A stretch of 64,000 nt of DNA from Enterovibrio norvegicus DSM 15893 (GTDB taxonomy: Bacteria; Pseudomonadota; Gammaproteobacteria; Enterobacterales; Vibrionaceae). This document shows positions 1-8,051 of this stretch, one piece after another. Location: positions 1 to 64,000 of the forward strand of contig NZ_FOWR01000010.1 of NCBI RefSeq assembly GCF_900115495.1, in the 5' to 3' direction. The first letter of the stretch is position 1. Every line of letters begins with the position of its first letter. The position numbers were made by a program, and so were the translations under genes. The notes beneath the pieces are model-generated. The model had not been told where the DNA came from. It did not search any database and was given only the letters and a program-made list of their open reading frames with translations.

Positions 1-2
1 GG

Positions 3-299
3 ATCCTGACGTCTTACAATATCGTCCGTTTAGAAATGGCAGCGATGGCGAAAGAGCACAAAGTTGAGCCGCTTAGGATAAGCTTCCTCAATGCGCTATA
101 TCTCATCCAAGATGAGTTTATCTGGGCGAGTGGCAGAAGTCCTGGTGCAATCCCAAATGCACTAAAAATGCTTAGAGAAAATGGCAAACGGCTGATATTA
201 CCTAACAAGAGAAAGAGGAAAGCGTACCCTCGGGCAGTGTTGAAAAGACCCGCAAAATATCCAACCAGAACCAGAGAGAAAAAAGCCACTCGCTCTTAA
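3..299 (+). mobile_element. IS4-type transposase, C-terminal fragment (cut by window edge)
   Basis: The reading frame is open from the window edge and ends at TAA 297-299. The tail reads TSYNIVRLEMA near its start and continues with a basic, Pro/Arg-rich end, which resembles the C-terminus of IS4-family DDE transposases from marine gammaproteobacteria. The catalytic residues would lie upstream, outside the window, so whether the element is intact cannot be judged. A 10-bp hairpin overlaps the stop codon. The family assignment rests on remembered similarity of the tail only. Confidence 0.6.
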
Positions 300-308
300 G
301 CGAGTGGC
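285..308. terminator. Hairpin overlapping the transposase stop codon
   Basis: GCCACTCGCT (285-294) pairs with AGCGAGTGGC (299-308) around a 4-base loop, and an A-run precedes it. It lies between the transposase (+) and the Nudix gene (-), and on the minus strand it is followed by T residues, so it probably terminates the Nudix gene. Confidence 0.65.
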
Positions 309-352
309 CTTATGCCAAGGCAGGGATTTTTTATGGGTGCAGGGTAAGCGAA

Positions 353-748
353 TCAGCGCTGTTCACGCAGCAAAGAGACCAAAGGCTTGTCGGCATCACT
401 GAAAACATATTCCGCAAGCTCTGACGGTGTTACCCACGCCATCGCCTGATGGCAATGCAAGGTAATTTCCCCCGCTTCGCATCGACAACGGTAGCTGCGT
501 AGCAATACCGATTTAGTCGGATAGTGATGTAACGTTTCGGTGAGAAATTCTCCGACCTCAACAGTAACATCGAGTTCTTCTTTCAGCTCACGCGACAAGG
601 CTTCAGGTTCAGTTTCTCCTGCTTCGACCTTGCCACCAGGAAACTCCCATAACCCTTTTGCATCTTCGGTATCATGGCGCTGGGTAATGAGTACACGCTC
701 ACCGTCAGTCACCACACCTGCAACCACCCACAGTGGCTTTTCCATCAT
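353..748 (-). CDS. Nudix hydrolase, MutT/NudG type
   Basis: This 131-residue protein carries a full Nudix box starting at GGKVEAGETEPEALSREL followed by KEEL, matching G-x5-E-x7-REUxEE, the Mg-binding catalytic helix. The family hydrolyses (deoxy)nucleoside triphosphates to monophosphates plus pyrophosphate; MutT removes 8-oxo-dGTP and NudG prefers modified cytidine nucleotides. The GLWEFPGGK lead-in and the later HQAMAWVTPSEL segment resemble NudG about as well as MutT, so no symbol is given. It is a small single-domain cytosolic enzyme of normal family length, 19 bases downstream of the SEC-C gene on the same strand. Confidence 0.85.
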   Translation of the reverse strand: MMEKPLWVVAGVVTDGERVLITQRHDTEDAKGLWEFPGGKVEAGETEPEALSRELKEELDVTVEVGEFLTETLHHYPTKSVLLRSYRCRCEAGEITLHCHQAMAWVTPSELAEYVFSDADKPLVSLLREQR

Positions 749-767
749 GATTAGTTACCGCTCTCGC

Positions 768-1409
768 TTACTTGCCGCAGCACTTTTTGAATTTCTTACC
801 GCTACCGCATGGGCAAGGATCGTTGCGGCCAACCGATTTGTAAGGATTCACGGCACGTGCGCCCGATCCTTGTTGCACTTCATCCGCCGCCAGCGCCACT
901 TCGTTAATCATGAGAGGAAGCTGCTGATAGTATTTTTCTGGCGATGGCAGAGACGAAAGGCCCGCTTCTTCCATTTGTGCCAGCGTGCCCTTTTCGTCGT
1001 GCAAAAACAGCATGGTGGTCATTAACGCTGACAACATACGACGGCTACCGTCTGATACCGTCACTTCCTGCCACGCAGGTTCAATGTGAGGCCATACCGC
1101 CAAGAAGCCTTCTGCAAACGCTTGGTGCGTTTCGGTGCGGGCTGATTCCAATGAAAGCTCAGAAGGCAACGCGTATTCGTGCTTCATGAGCAACACATAT
1201 TGCTGCTCGAAACGTAGCATGATGTTGCGCTTTTGTTCTGCGCTCAGCGGCTCAACATCGTCTTCTTCAACACCGCCTGTAATGAGCAAAGGAAGCCACA
1301 TGTCTGGGTCTAGTGGTGCTGGCGATAGATTTGCCGCCAAGAGTGCGCCTTCAATAAACGAGGCTGGCATACCTGCCCAATCGTCATGCAGTTCAACAAG
1401 TTTGGTCAT
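768..1409 (-). CDS. YecA/UPF0149-like protein with C-terminal SEC-C zinc motif
   Basis: This 213-residue protein has an N-terminal helical UPF0149-like region (MTKLVELHDDWAGMP) and ends in NDPCPCGSGKKFKKCCGK, the zinc-binding SEC-C signature also found at the SecA C-terminus. I chose ATG 1409; a TTG four codons upstream keeps the frame open but is less likely. Family proteins are cytosolic and of unclear function, with SEC-C expected to bind zinc and possibly partner proteins. It probably shares a transcript with the Nudix gene, since both are on the minus strand with a short gap. Confidence 0.85.
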   Translation of the reverse strand: MTKLVELHDDWAGMPASFIEGALLAANLSPAPLDPDMWLPLLITGGVEEDDVEPLSAEQKRNIMLRFEQQYVLLMKHEYALPSELSLESARTETHQAFAEGFLAVWPHIEPAWQEVTVSDGSRRMLSALMTTMLFLHDEKGTLAQMEEAGLSSLPSPEKYYQQLPLMINEVALAADEVQQGSGARAVNPYKSVGRNDPCPCGSGKKFKKCCGK

Positions 1410-1711
1410 TACGGATCTCAAGGTTCAAAATTAGAAAGTAGTCGCCCCTCGCGCGTTACTGATAACAAGCACAGAGGACGATAAATCAGCGAATGTGATA
1501 GTAGCAAAAGAGCCGTTACAGATTCTTACGCTTTTCTCTTGATGATTGTCTGATTACGATCATTTCGCTAAAGCGCATTCTACATCGCTTATGCTATTTT
1601 TCAGCAAAACAGACGACGATTTGTCTCGAATATCCACATCATCAATATGATCACTTTTCCTCACTTCATGATAGCCTCGTTGTGTTGTCACTTATTTAAA
1701 AGGACTTATTA
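1410..1711. promoter_or_regulatory. Divergent intergenic region
   Basis: About 300 bases separate the SEC-C gene (-) from the Rossmann-fold gene (+). The region is AT-rich and must hold both promoters. I see no strong operator or ORF in it. Confidence 0.4.
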
Positions 1712-2386
1712 GTGCCATCGTCTCGAAGTGTCATTTTGGCAGGCGCAACTGGCTTGGTGGGCGACGAAATTCTCCATCAACTGCTTGGCGAACCTGACGT
1801 TACACAAATACACGTGGTCACGCGCCGCCCTATCGCTGTTAGTTCACCGAAGATCATTGTTCATCAAAGTCAGGATCTTACGGTGACACATTGGCAACCT
1901 GAATGGGCTGTTCCACTGCAGGGCTATATCGCCCTTGGCACCACGAAAAAAATCGCGGGTTCCAACAAAGCCTTAGAAGATATTGATCTGCACTTAGTGG
2001 TGAAAGTCGCACGCATGATGGCAGTGATGGGCGTAAAACACGTTTCTGTCGTGTCTAGCATGTTCGCCCACCCTTGGTCACCCTCTCACTACCTACGTTG
2101 TAAAGGGAAAATGGAACGCGCGCTCTCTGAAATGGGATTTGAGCGCCTGCTTGTCGCAAGACCAGGGCCTCTGCTTGGACAGCGTGATGTTGAAAGAAAA
2201 GACGAGCAAATGCTTCAACGCATCATGCCAATCTTCAAACCTTTCCTCGCAGGGCCATTTGCGGATGTTGAACCCGTTGAAGCGGTCAGAGTCGCTCGCG
2301 GTATGATCCATGCGTTAACGGAGCAAAACTGGCCGGGAAGGTTAGACATGCGCATCCTCCCAGGCCGCGTATTGACGCTTTCCTGA
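1712..2386 (+). CDS. NAD(P)-binding Rossmann-fold oxidoreductase (HTATIP2/YraR-like)
   Basis: A GTG start (1712) follows AAAAGGACTT. The 224-residue product opens with VILAGATGLVGDEIL, a GxTGxxG dinucleotide-binding turn after a first beta strand, typical of atypical short-chain dehydrogenases. The segment GVKHVSVVSSMFAHP resembles the mid-sheet region of the HTATIP2/TIP30-like group, and LRCKGKMERAL resembles the Y/K active-site helix with Y replaced. The substrate is unknown. It is a lone gene ended by a strong bidirectional terminator. Confidence 0.7.
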   Translation: MPSSRSVILAGATGLVGDEILHQLLGEPDVTQIHVVTRRPIAVSSPKIIVHQSQDLTVTHWQPEWAVPLQGYIALGTTKKIAGSNKALEDIDLHLVVKVARMMAVMGVKHVSVVSSMFAHPWSPSHYLRCKGKMERALSEMGFERLLVARPGPLLGQRDVERKDEQMLQRIMPIFKPFLAGPFADVEPVEAVRVARGMIHALTEQNWPGRLDMRILPGRVLTLS

Positions 2387-2422
2387 TCACGCCATTATCA
2401 CTGACAAAGATCGACATGAACG

Positions 2423-2451
2423 AAAAAGGCAGACCTAGGGTCTGCCTTTTT
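2423..2451. terminator. Bidirectional rho-independent terminator
   Basis: A perfect 13-bp stem (AAAAAGGCAGACC / GGTCTGCCTTTTT) closes on a 3-base loop. A and T runs on opposite ends let it serve both the Rossmann-fold gene (+) and dusC (-). Confidence 0.9.
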
Positions 2452-2499
2452 ACTGTCTACATCGCGACATTACTGACGAGATCAATCACGCAGCAGCGT

Positions 2500-3474
2500 T
2501 TAGCACACGCCTACTAAAACGGGTTTCTTCTCGAGCTTGTTAAGCGCATCAACGATGATGGAAAGCACTTTGAATTTGTCGTTGTATTGGCGCAGTTCCA
2601 TGAACACAGGATGAGCTTCTGGATACTGATCTTTGAGATACCGGAACCATTGCTTCACACGGTTTGCGTAGTACAAGCCCTTGTCGCCACGGATCTCAAA
2701 CTCTGAGTATCGCACCAATAAAATCAGCACTTCATGCCATGTCATCAGCGCTTGCCCCATTTTAATGTGGGCACCAAGGTTAGGAATATTCAACGCGCCA
2801 CGGCACACCATTAAGGTGTTGCAACCTGTCACCTCTTGGCAACGAATGGCGTCGTCTTGTCCCCAAATATCACCGTTTGCCGTAACAGGAATGGTGAGGC
2901 GATCAGCGATGTCGCCAATCAAATCCCAACGCACCGTGCCCGGTTTATAGGCATCCGCCTTGCTTCGACCATGTACCACGATTTCATTCGCACCCGCGGA
3001 CTGCACGGCATCCACAATTTCACGGTAAGGCGAACAATCATCAAAGCCCAAGCGCACTTTTGCACTGACAACCGCATCACTAGGCACAGCGTCACGAACG
3101 GCTTTCACCACTTGATACATTAACTCAGGGTTTTTCAACAGCGCCGCACCACCGTTGCTGCCATTCACCATTTTTGAAGGGCAACCAAAGTTGATATCGA
3201 CACCCGCAGAGCCAAGCTCAATGACCTGCGCCGCGTTTTCAGCCATATACTGTGGCGATTGCCCCAACAATTGAATACGCACCGGCGTACCCGATGCCGT
3301 TTTACCACCCGCAGCAAGCTCAGGGCTCATCCGGTGATATACACGCGGAGGAAGCAACGCATCAACAACGCGTACAAACTCTGTCACACAGAGATCGTAA
3401 CCATTAATTTCAGTGAGCATTTGACGCATCAACGCATCAAGCACACCTTCCATCGGGCCAAGAACGAGTTTCAC
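2500..3474 (-). CDS. dusC: tRNA-dihydrouridine(16) synthase DusC
   Basis: This 324-residue flavoprotein reduces uridine 16 of tRNA to dihydrouridine. It opens with LGPMEGVLDALMRQMLTE and YDLCVTEFVRV, very close to E. coli DusC. The catalytic cysteine lies in NFGCPSKMVNG, and the FMN-phosphate region shows ALNIPNLG after GCNTLMVCRG. The length matches DusC rather than the DusA or DusB branches. It starts two bases after the stop codon of the upstream ycgN gene, so the two are surely co-transcribed. Confidence 0.93.
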   Translation of the reverse strand: MKLVLGPMEGVLDALMRQMLTEINGYDLCVTEFVRVVDALLPPRVYHRMSPELAAGGKTASGTPVRIQLLGQSPQYMAENAAQVIELGSAGVDINFGCPSKMVNGSNGGAALLKNPELMYQVVKAVRDAVPSDAVVSAKVRLGFDDCSPYREIVDAVQSAGANEIVVHGRSKADAYKPGTVRWDLIGDIADRLTIPVTANGDIWGQDDAIRCQEVTGCNTLMVCRGALNIPNLGAHIKMGQALMTWHEVLILLVRYSEFEIRGDKGLYYANRVKQWFRYLKDQYPEAHPVFMELRQYNDKFKVLSIIVDALNKLEKKPVLVGVC

Positions 3475-3476
3475 GT

Positions 3477-3920
3477 CTAGTTGCCCTTGCGCGGATGGTT
3501 CAGGATGTGGTCTTCCCAGTCGATCACGTCAATTTCGTACACGACTTTTTCACGCACAGATTCATCCGCCGCGTGCATGGCATCCTTTGAGCCCGTAATG
3601 AGCGGGTGCCATTCTGGAAGTGGCTTTTTTTCAGCCAGTAAGCGGTATGCGCACGTGTCGGGTAGCCAGTAAAATTCTTCGATTTTCTCACGAGATAGCT
3701 TCAAACAATCTTCGTCATAGCTGAAACGGTTCGTATAGTCTTTGCACGAACAGGTTTTATCATCCAGCAGGCTGCAAGCGACGTTGGTGTAGTACAACTC
3801 TTCTGTCTCTTCATCAATCAGCTTGTGAAGGCAGCACTTACCACAACCATCACAGAGTGATTCCCACTCAGTGTCCGTCATGTCGGTCAGTGTCTTTTGT
3901 TGCCAGAAGGGTGTTGTCAT
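3477..3920 (-). CDS. ycgN: YcgN-family cysteine-cluster protein (UPF0260)
   Basis: The 147-residue product carries the family's cysteine pattern [11 protein letters not shown] near residue 23, then [14 protein letters not shown], and a later CAYRLL. These cysteines probably bind zinc or iron, as in the CxxxCxxCC superfamily. The function is not established. It is the first gene of a two-gene unit with dusC. The promoter region is shared divergently with a second, smaller CxxCC-family gene at 4115. Confidence 0.88.
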   Translation of the reverse strand: MTTPFWQQKTLTDMTDTEWESLCDGCGKCCLHKLIDEETEELYYTNVACSLLDDKTCSCKDYTNRFSYDEDCLKLSREKIEEFYWLPDTCAYRLLAEKKPLPEWHPLITGSKDAMHAADESVREKVVYEIDVIDWEDHILNHPRKGN

Positions 3921-4057
3921 TATTACGTGTCCTGCCAGAAAATGATGAAGCTATAACGATGTAGCCATGAGGCGGTGTTTATACCACCCACTAACGAAAG
4001 TGCAAGGCCTATCAGACAAGATCAATAAGTTACGTGTGAGTGACGGCAACCTTTTGT

Positions 4058-4070
4058 GTTAGTCACTAAC
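4058..4070. promoter_or_regulatory. 13-bp palindrome in a divergent promoter region
   Basis: GTTAGTCACTAAC is a perfect palindrome around a central C. It lies 45 bases upstream of the YkgJ-like gene and 138 bases upstream of ycgN. It could be an operator for a dimeric repressor; nothing else supports this. Confidence 0.3.
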
Positions 4071-4114
4071 GAGTGATAATGTGCGCGCCTTCTTTTGAGT
4101 GTTGAGTGGAATGG

Positions 4115-4381
4115 ATGAAAGAGCAAGAAGTAGAATGTCGACTCGGCTGCGGAGCCTGTTGCATCGCGCCAAGCATTTCATCGCCCATTCCGGGTATGCC
4201 AAACGGCAAAGCGGCTGGTGAACGCTGCATTCAATTGAACGAAGAAAATCTGTGTAAGATTTTTGGCCAACCAGACCGTCCCGCGGTATGCAGCCAATTC
4301 AAAGCAGATAGAGAGATTTGCGGCGTGACCAACGCCCACGCAATGACAGTTTTGATCGAACTAGAAACGCTTACCTTTTAA
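4115..4381 (+). CDS. YkgJ-family cysteine-cluster protein
   Basis: This 88-residue protein shows [13 protein letters not shown], then [17 protein letters not shown] and RPAVCSQF, the standard CxxxCxxCC family layout, presumably a zinc or iron-sulfur site. ATG 4115 is preferred; GTG 4106 is in frame and adds three residues. The function is unknown. It is divergent from the related ycgN family member, so the two cysteine-cluster proteins may share regulation. Confidence 0.85.
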   Translation: MKEQEVECRLGCGACCIAPSISSPIPGMPNGKAAGERCIQLNEENLCKIFGQPDRPAVCSQFKADREICGVTNAHAMTVLIELETLTF

Positions 4382-4415
4382 TATCCAGTAAGCGCTCTAC
4401 AACGCGGATAAAACG

Positions 4416-5003
4416 CTATTCCGCGGTTTTCAACGCCACTTCGTCTTCCAACAAGGTTTTCACCACGCGACACGGATTCCCCACCGCAACGCTGTTGTCT
4501 GGAATGCTTTTGTTCACTACACTGCCCGCGCCAATCACGCAGTTCTTTCCGATCGTGACGCCGGGTAAAACAATCACCCCGCCACCAATCCAGCTGTTCT
4601 TACCAATGGTGATCGGTAAACCGTACTCTTCCAAATTGCCCACGCGGCGCTGCACATCCAATGGGTGCGTTGCGGTCAGCAGTTGAACGTTATTCGCCAT
4701 CATGACATTGTCACCAATGGTCACAGGCGCAACATCCAAAATGGTGCAGCTAAAGTTCATGAACACGCCTTTACCCACGGTGATGTGCTGGCCGTAATCA
4801 CAATAAAAAGGCGGTTCGGCATAGAGTGTTTCGCAGGCATTCGGCAACAAATCGCGCTTGGCGATCCTCCACTCATCAGTATCTGGCAAGCTTTGGTTAA
4901 AACGTCGCATCGCTTCACGGCAACGTGTTTTGTCAGCCACCAATTCCGGATCGCTTGCACGATATAGCTCGCCACTTAGCATTTTTTGCTTTTCCGTTTT
5001 CAT
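4416..5003 (-). CDS. Maltose/galactoside O-acetyltransferase family (LbH)
   Basis: The 195-residue protein begins MKTEKQKMLSGELYRASDPEL, the N-terminal helical domain of Maa/LacA/NodL enzymes. It continues with left-handed beta-helix hexapeptide repeats (VTIGDNVMMANNV, ITIGKNSWIGGGV, VTIGKNCVIGAGSVV). The catalytic histidine lies in LLTATHPLD. Such enzymes transfer acetyl from acetyl-CoA to sugars as cytosolic trimers. The exact sugar acceptor is not predictable; it is closest in layout to maltose acetyltransferase. Confidence 0.88.
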   Translation of the reverse strand: MKTEKQKMLSGELYRASDPELVADKTRCREAMRRFNQSLPDTDEWRIAKRDLLPNACETLYAEPPFYCDYGQHITVGKGVFMNFSCTILDVAPVTIGDNVMMANNVQLLTATHPLDVQRRVGNLEEYGLPITIGKNSWIGGGVIVLPGVTIGKNCVIGAGSVVNKSIPDNSVAVGNPCRVVKTLLEDEVALKTAE

Positions 5004-5064
5004 ATTTACTCATTTTTTCGTCACACTGAATACGTCGCACATTACCCTAAGCTGGAGAATCAAA

Positions 5065-6519
5065 GTGGGATCAAGGTTCATAACCCTCTGTTTATTAAGC
5101 GTATTATCAGGCTGTGTATCAACGCCGCCATCGCTCTACAACGACATCCCCTCGCAGCAGTGTGAAAAACAGCTTCAAGCCTTCTATCAAGAAGTTAAGA
5201 CCACGCACGCCTCCCTCTTACCTTTCGACTACGATGCGCGCTTTCCTCACCTAGCATTTGATCGCTTCAGCACTTCTTTACCCGCGGCGTTAACAACCCA
5301 AGAAGGCAAAAGCCAATGGCTCGCCTATGTACATGGTTTAGGTGAAAAGCAACTTCACACCGCCTTGGCATGGCAAAACGGCCTTACCCCACAACGTCGC
5401 GAATCTCTCCAGCAATGCCAAGAACAATTGGCGCAATCAAGCATTGAGAGCGAGTTGTTTTGGACCCAAGTCGACGAAATGCCTGTCGTTATTCCATCCG
5501 CGTACCAACCGTGGAAGCGCGTATTCGGCCTCTACCCCATTGCGAGTCTGGTCGTGAAAGGCCAAATAGAAGAAGAGCAGGCACATATCCAACGTGAATT
5601 CACACGCCCACTAGCCCATCCTTTTCACTATGACGTACTCGTGAATGCCGAGAACGCGCGCAACGATGCGCACCTCACCATTCAAAAAATGATGGAACAA
5701 GCACGTAAAGAGTCCGCGCTGAATTGGCCTATGCTCTCTGAGCCAGAAGCAGACCAACTTCTTAGCCACTATGCGCCCGTCTTTACGGTTGAAACCCTGT
5801 CAAAGGCAGACTTGCCGGGAGCCCTTGAACTCGACGATGATGCCTCGCCTACCATCAACACAAACACACCTACGCTGTATCAAGACATCAGCTATACCCA
5901 GTTCAATGGCGACACCCTACTTCAACTCAATTACGTCTTGTGGTTCTCAGCAAGGCCCGCAGAAAGCACATTTGACCCGTATAGCGGTGCATTTGATGCA
6001 GTGAATATCCGCATAACGTTGGATGAACAGGGGACGCCTTTGATCGTGGATGCCATTCATCAATGTGGTTGCTTTCACATGGTGTATGCACTTAGCCCGG
6101 CACTCTCTTTCATCGAGAGTGAACACGAGAAACCGATTCAACAGCACCTCGCGAAACCGCAACCATCAGACCGTTTGCATGTATCGCTGTCCGGCGGCAG
6201 ACACATGATCACTGATTTACATTTTACCAGTAACATACCTGCAGCTATTGGCCTCAATACGCAACCACTGGATGCCTTGCTTACGTTAAAAGCATCAAAC
6301 GGCAATGTCCTTAGCCCCTTCAACCAACATGGTGTTCTGGCAGAAAGCGCCCGAGGCGAACGGTGGTTTTTGTGGCCATTTGGGGTAAGAAATCCGGGGG
6401 CAATGCGGCAACAAGGGCAACACGCCATCGCCTTTATTGGCGAACGCCATTTTGATGATGCAAGGATATTCAACGCAATTCTGACCACCAGCGACCGACA
6501 AGAAACCCCTTCCGAATAA
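5065..6519 (+). CDS. Uncharacterised lipoprotein, 484 aa
   Basis: I chose GTG 5065 because GGAG lies seven bases upstream and the product then starts with a lipoprotein signal peptide ending in SVLSGC (lipobox LSGC). The frame stays open upstream, but that part reads as a shadow of the acetyltransferase gene. The mature protein is hydrophilic with a CGCFHMV segment near the middle. No known domain is recognised. It should be membrane-anchored in the periplasm. The gene is divergent from the acetyltransferase and ends at a hairpin shared with the FKBP gene. Confidence 0.75.
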   Translation: MGSRFITLCLLSVLSGCVSTPPSLYNDIPSQQCEKQLQAFYQEVKTTHASLLPFDYDARFPHLAFDRFSTSLPAALTTQEGKSQWLAYVHGLGEKQLHTALAWQNGLTPQRRESLQQCQEQLAQSSIESELFWTQVDEMPVVIPSAYQPWKRVFGLYPIASLVVKGQIEEEQAHIQREFTRPLAHPFHYDVLVNAENARNDAHLTIQKMMEQARKESALNWPMLSEPEADQLLSHYAPVFTVETLSKADLPGALELDDDASPTINTNTPTLYQDISYTQFNGDTLLQLNYVLWFSARPAESTFDPYSGAFDAVNIRITLDEQGTPLIVDAIHQCGCFHMVYALSPALSFIESEHEKPIQQHLAKPQPSDRLHVSLSGGRHMITDLHFTSNIPAAIGLNTQPLDALLTLKASNGNVLSPFNQHGVLAESARGERWFLWPFGVRNPGAMRQQGQHAIAFIGERHFDDARIFNAILTTSDRQETPSE

Positions 6520-6551
6520 CGTTTCAACACAAACTTAATGCTAAAACGAAA

Positions 6552-6574
6552 AAAGCGAGCCAATGGCTCGCTTT
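6552..6574. terminator. Bidirectional terminator
   Basis: AAAGCGAGCC pairs with GGCTCGCTTT over a 3-base loop between the converging lipoprotein and FKBP genes. Confidence 0.85.
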
Positions 6575-6601
6575 CAAATAAGGATGTTAACCGTTAAACG
6601 A

Positions 6602-7060
6602 TTAATGCACGTGGCCGTGCTCTAACTCTTCTGCCGTCGCGTCGCGAACTTCGCGCACAACGCCTTCAAAATGCAAAACCAAACCAGCAAGTGGGTGGTT
6701 GCCATCAATGGTCACATCTTCACCCTCGATTTCAACGATAGTCACTTGAATGTTGCCCTGTGGACCTTGAGCGTTGAACACCATGCCAACTTCAAGTTCT
6801 TCAACACCTTGGAAGACACTCTTCTCAACGGTTTGAATCAGTGCTTCGTTACGATCTCCGTAAGCATCTTCAGGGTGCACTTCCGCTTGGAATGCGTCAC
6901 CTTCCGCTTTACCTACAAGGGCTTTTTCCAGACCAGGGATAATGTTGCCCGCGCCAGCAAGGTATGCGAGTGGCTCTTTACCTTCAGACGTATCGATTAC
7001 CTGACCTGTTTCGTCCTTGACGGTGTAATCAATTTTTACGACTTTGTTTTCTTCAATCAT
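6602..7060 (-). CDS. FKBP-type peptidyl-prolyl isomerase, SlyD-like
   Basis: This 152-residue protein shows the split FKBP fold of SlyD: KVVKIDYTVKDETGQVIDTS, then GAGNIIPGLEKALVGK, an inserted chaperone flap, and HPLAGLVLHFEG at the end. It isomerises prolyl bonds and helps folding in the cytosol. The C-terminal tail is short (EHGHVH), with only three histidines, so the long metal-binding tail of E. coli SlyD is missing. The start is supported by AAGGAT seven bases upstream of ATG. Confidence 0.87.
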   Translation of the reverse strand: MIEENKVVKIDYTVKDETGQVIDTSEGKEPLAYLAGAGNIIPGLEKALVGKAEGDAFQAEVHPEDAYGDRNEALIQTVEKSVFQGVEELEVGMVFNAQGPQGNIQVTIVEIEGEDVTIDGNHPLAGLVLHFEGVVREVRDATAEELEHGHVH

Positions 7061-7306
7061 CTTGCCATCCTTTATCGGCAGCGAATGTATATATCTGAAC
7101 GACCTGACAGATACTGGTCATCCCTCTGCGGGAATACTTTGACTCTAACACAGCGACTTACTTGCAGCGTTTCAACAGCCTAATCTACGCCGATTGAATG
7201 AAAAAAACGTGAACTTGCGCGATTCAAGCGGTTAAATGTAAGGATATTCAGAAGTCTATGACGCCCTTCGAAACAAAGAGCGTCATCGGGGTATTGGCGT
7301 GTCAGC

Positions 7307-8044
7307 TTATCGCCACAACGCTTTGACGGGGTAATCAGGACGGAAACGATGTGCCACTTGCGCTTGCAGTAATTCTGCGGTTGCGACCGCATCTGTCAGC
7401 GCGTTGTGCCCTTGATAGAAAGGCAAGTTATAACGACGACGACTGTCTGCAAGACGAATTGATGTCAGTGGTTTTTTCAACAACCAAGACCAGAATTTGT
7501 TGCTTGGTTTTCGGTAATACCATGATTCCACTTCCAAGGTATCAATCACAGGAAACAGCAACCCCTCACCTAGGCGTTGTTTCACAGCGGTATCTAAAAA
7601 CTCGCGCTCAATGCGGCGATAATGCACCACCACTATTTTACCTTCGAGGTGAGACAACACTTCTTCTAGCACACGTTGGAAATCGGGGGCATCGCTCACA
7701 TCAGAATGCGTGATACCGTGGAAACATACGGAATCTTCTTCCAACGGTTTACGCGGCTTAACAATCCAATGTTTGGCTTCTCGGCAATGAATTCGCGACA
7801 AGGTAAACGGCACCAGACCAATGCTCACAATGTCGTTGTTCTGTGGATCGAGCCCTGTGGTTTCAAGATCCAGCGCCACAAATTTCACGTCCGACAGCGG
7901 CGTATCGCCACTGACCACGCCCGCGTCATAGAAGCGTTCCAGCAATGGCACCTTCGCCCGCTCTTTCAAGCGTTTGATGACGGTTGGCCAATCCGGGCCC
8001 GCTTGCACAAGCGGTGCCCCTTTGTTGGGTTCAAGAAATAGCAC
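7307..8044 (-). CDS. DEDDh 3'-5' exonuclease (DnaQ/epsilon-like)
   Basis: The 245-residue product has ExoI motif VALDLETTGLD, a central VHYRRIEREFLD (ExoII-like) and HNALTDAVATAEL (ExoIIIe), which makes a complete DEDDh nuclease. An N-terminal extension of about 50 residues precedes the nuclease domain. It starts 8 bases after the stop codon of the cNMP/CBS/DUF294 gene. This pairing recurs in many gammaproteobacteria and suggests a shared nucleotide-linked role, though the substrate is not known. Confidence 0.85.
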   Translation of the reverse strand: MLFLEPNKGAPLVQAGPDWPTVIKRLKERAKVPLLERFYDAGVVSGDTPLSDVKFVALDLETTGLDPQNNDIVSIGLVPFTLSRIHCREAKHWIVKPRKPLEEDSVCFHGITHSDVSDAPDFQRVLEEVLSHLEGKIVVVHYRRIEREFLDTAVKQRLGEGLLFPVIDTLEVESWYYRKPSNKFWSWLLKKPLTSIRLADSRRRYNLPFYQGHNALTDAVATAELLQAQVAHRFRPDYPVKALWR

Positions 8045-8051
8045 GGGTCAC

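Noticed and set aside
540-1434. Plus-strand ORFs across the Nudix and SEC-C genes
   Set aside because: They are antisense shadows; the minus-strand frames carry the Nudix box and the SEC-C motif.
7258-7286. ATGACGC/GCGTCAT hairpin after the exonuclease gene
   Set aside because: Stem interrupted and no T-run on the minus strand; too weak to call a terminator.
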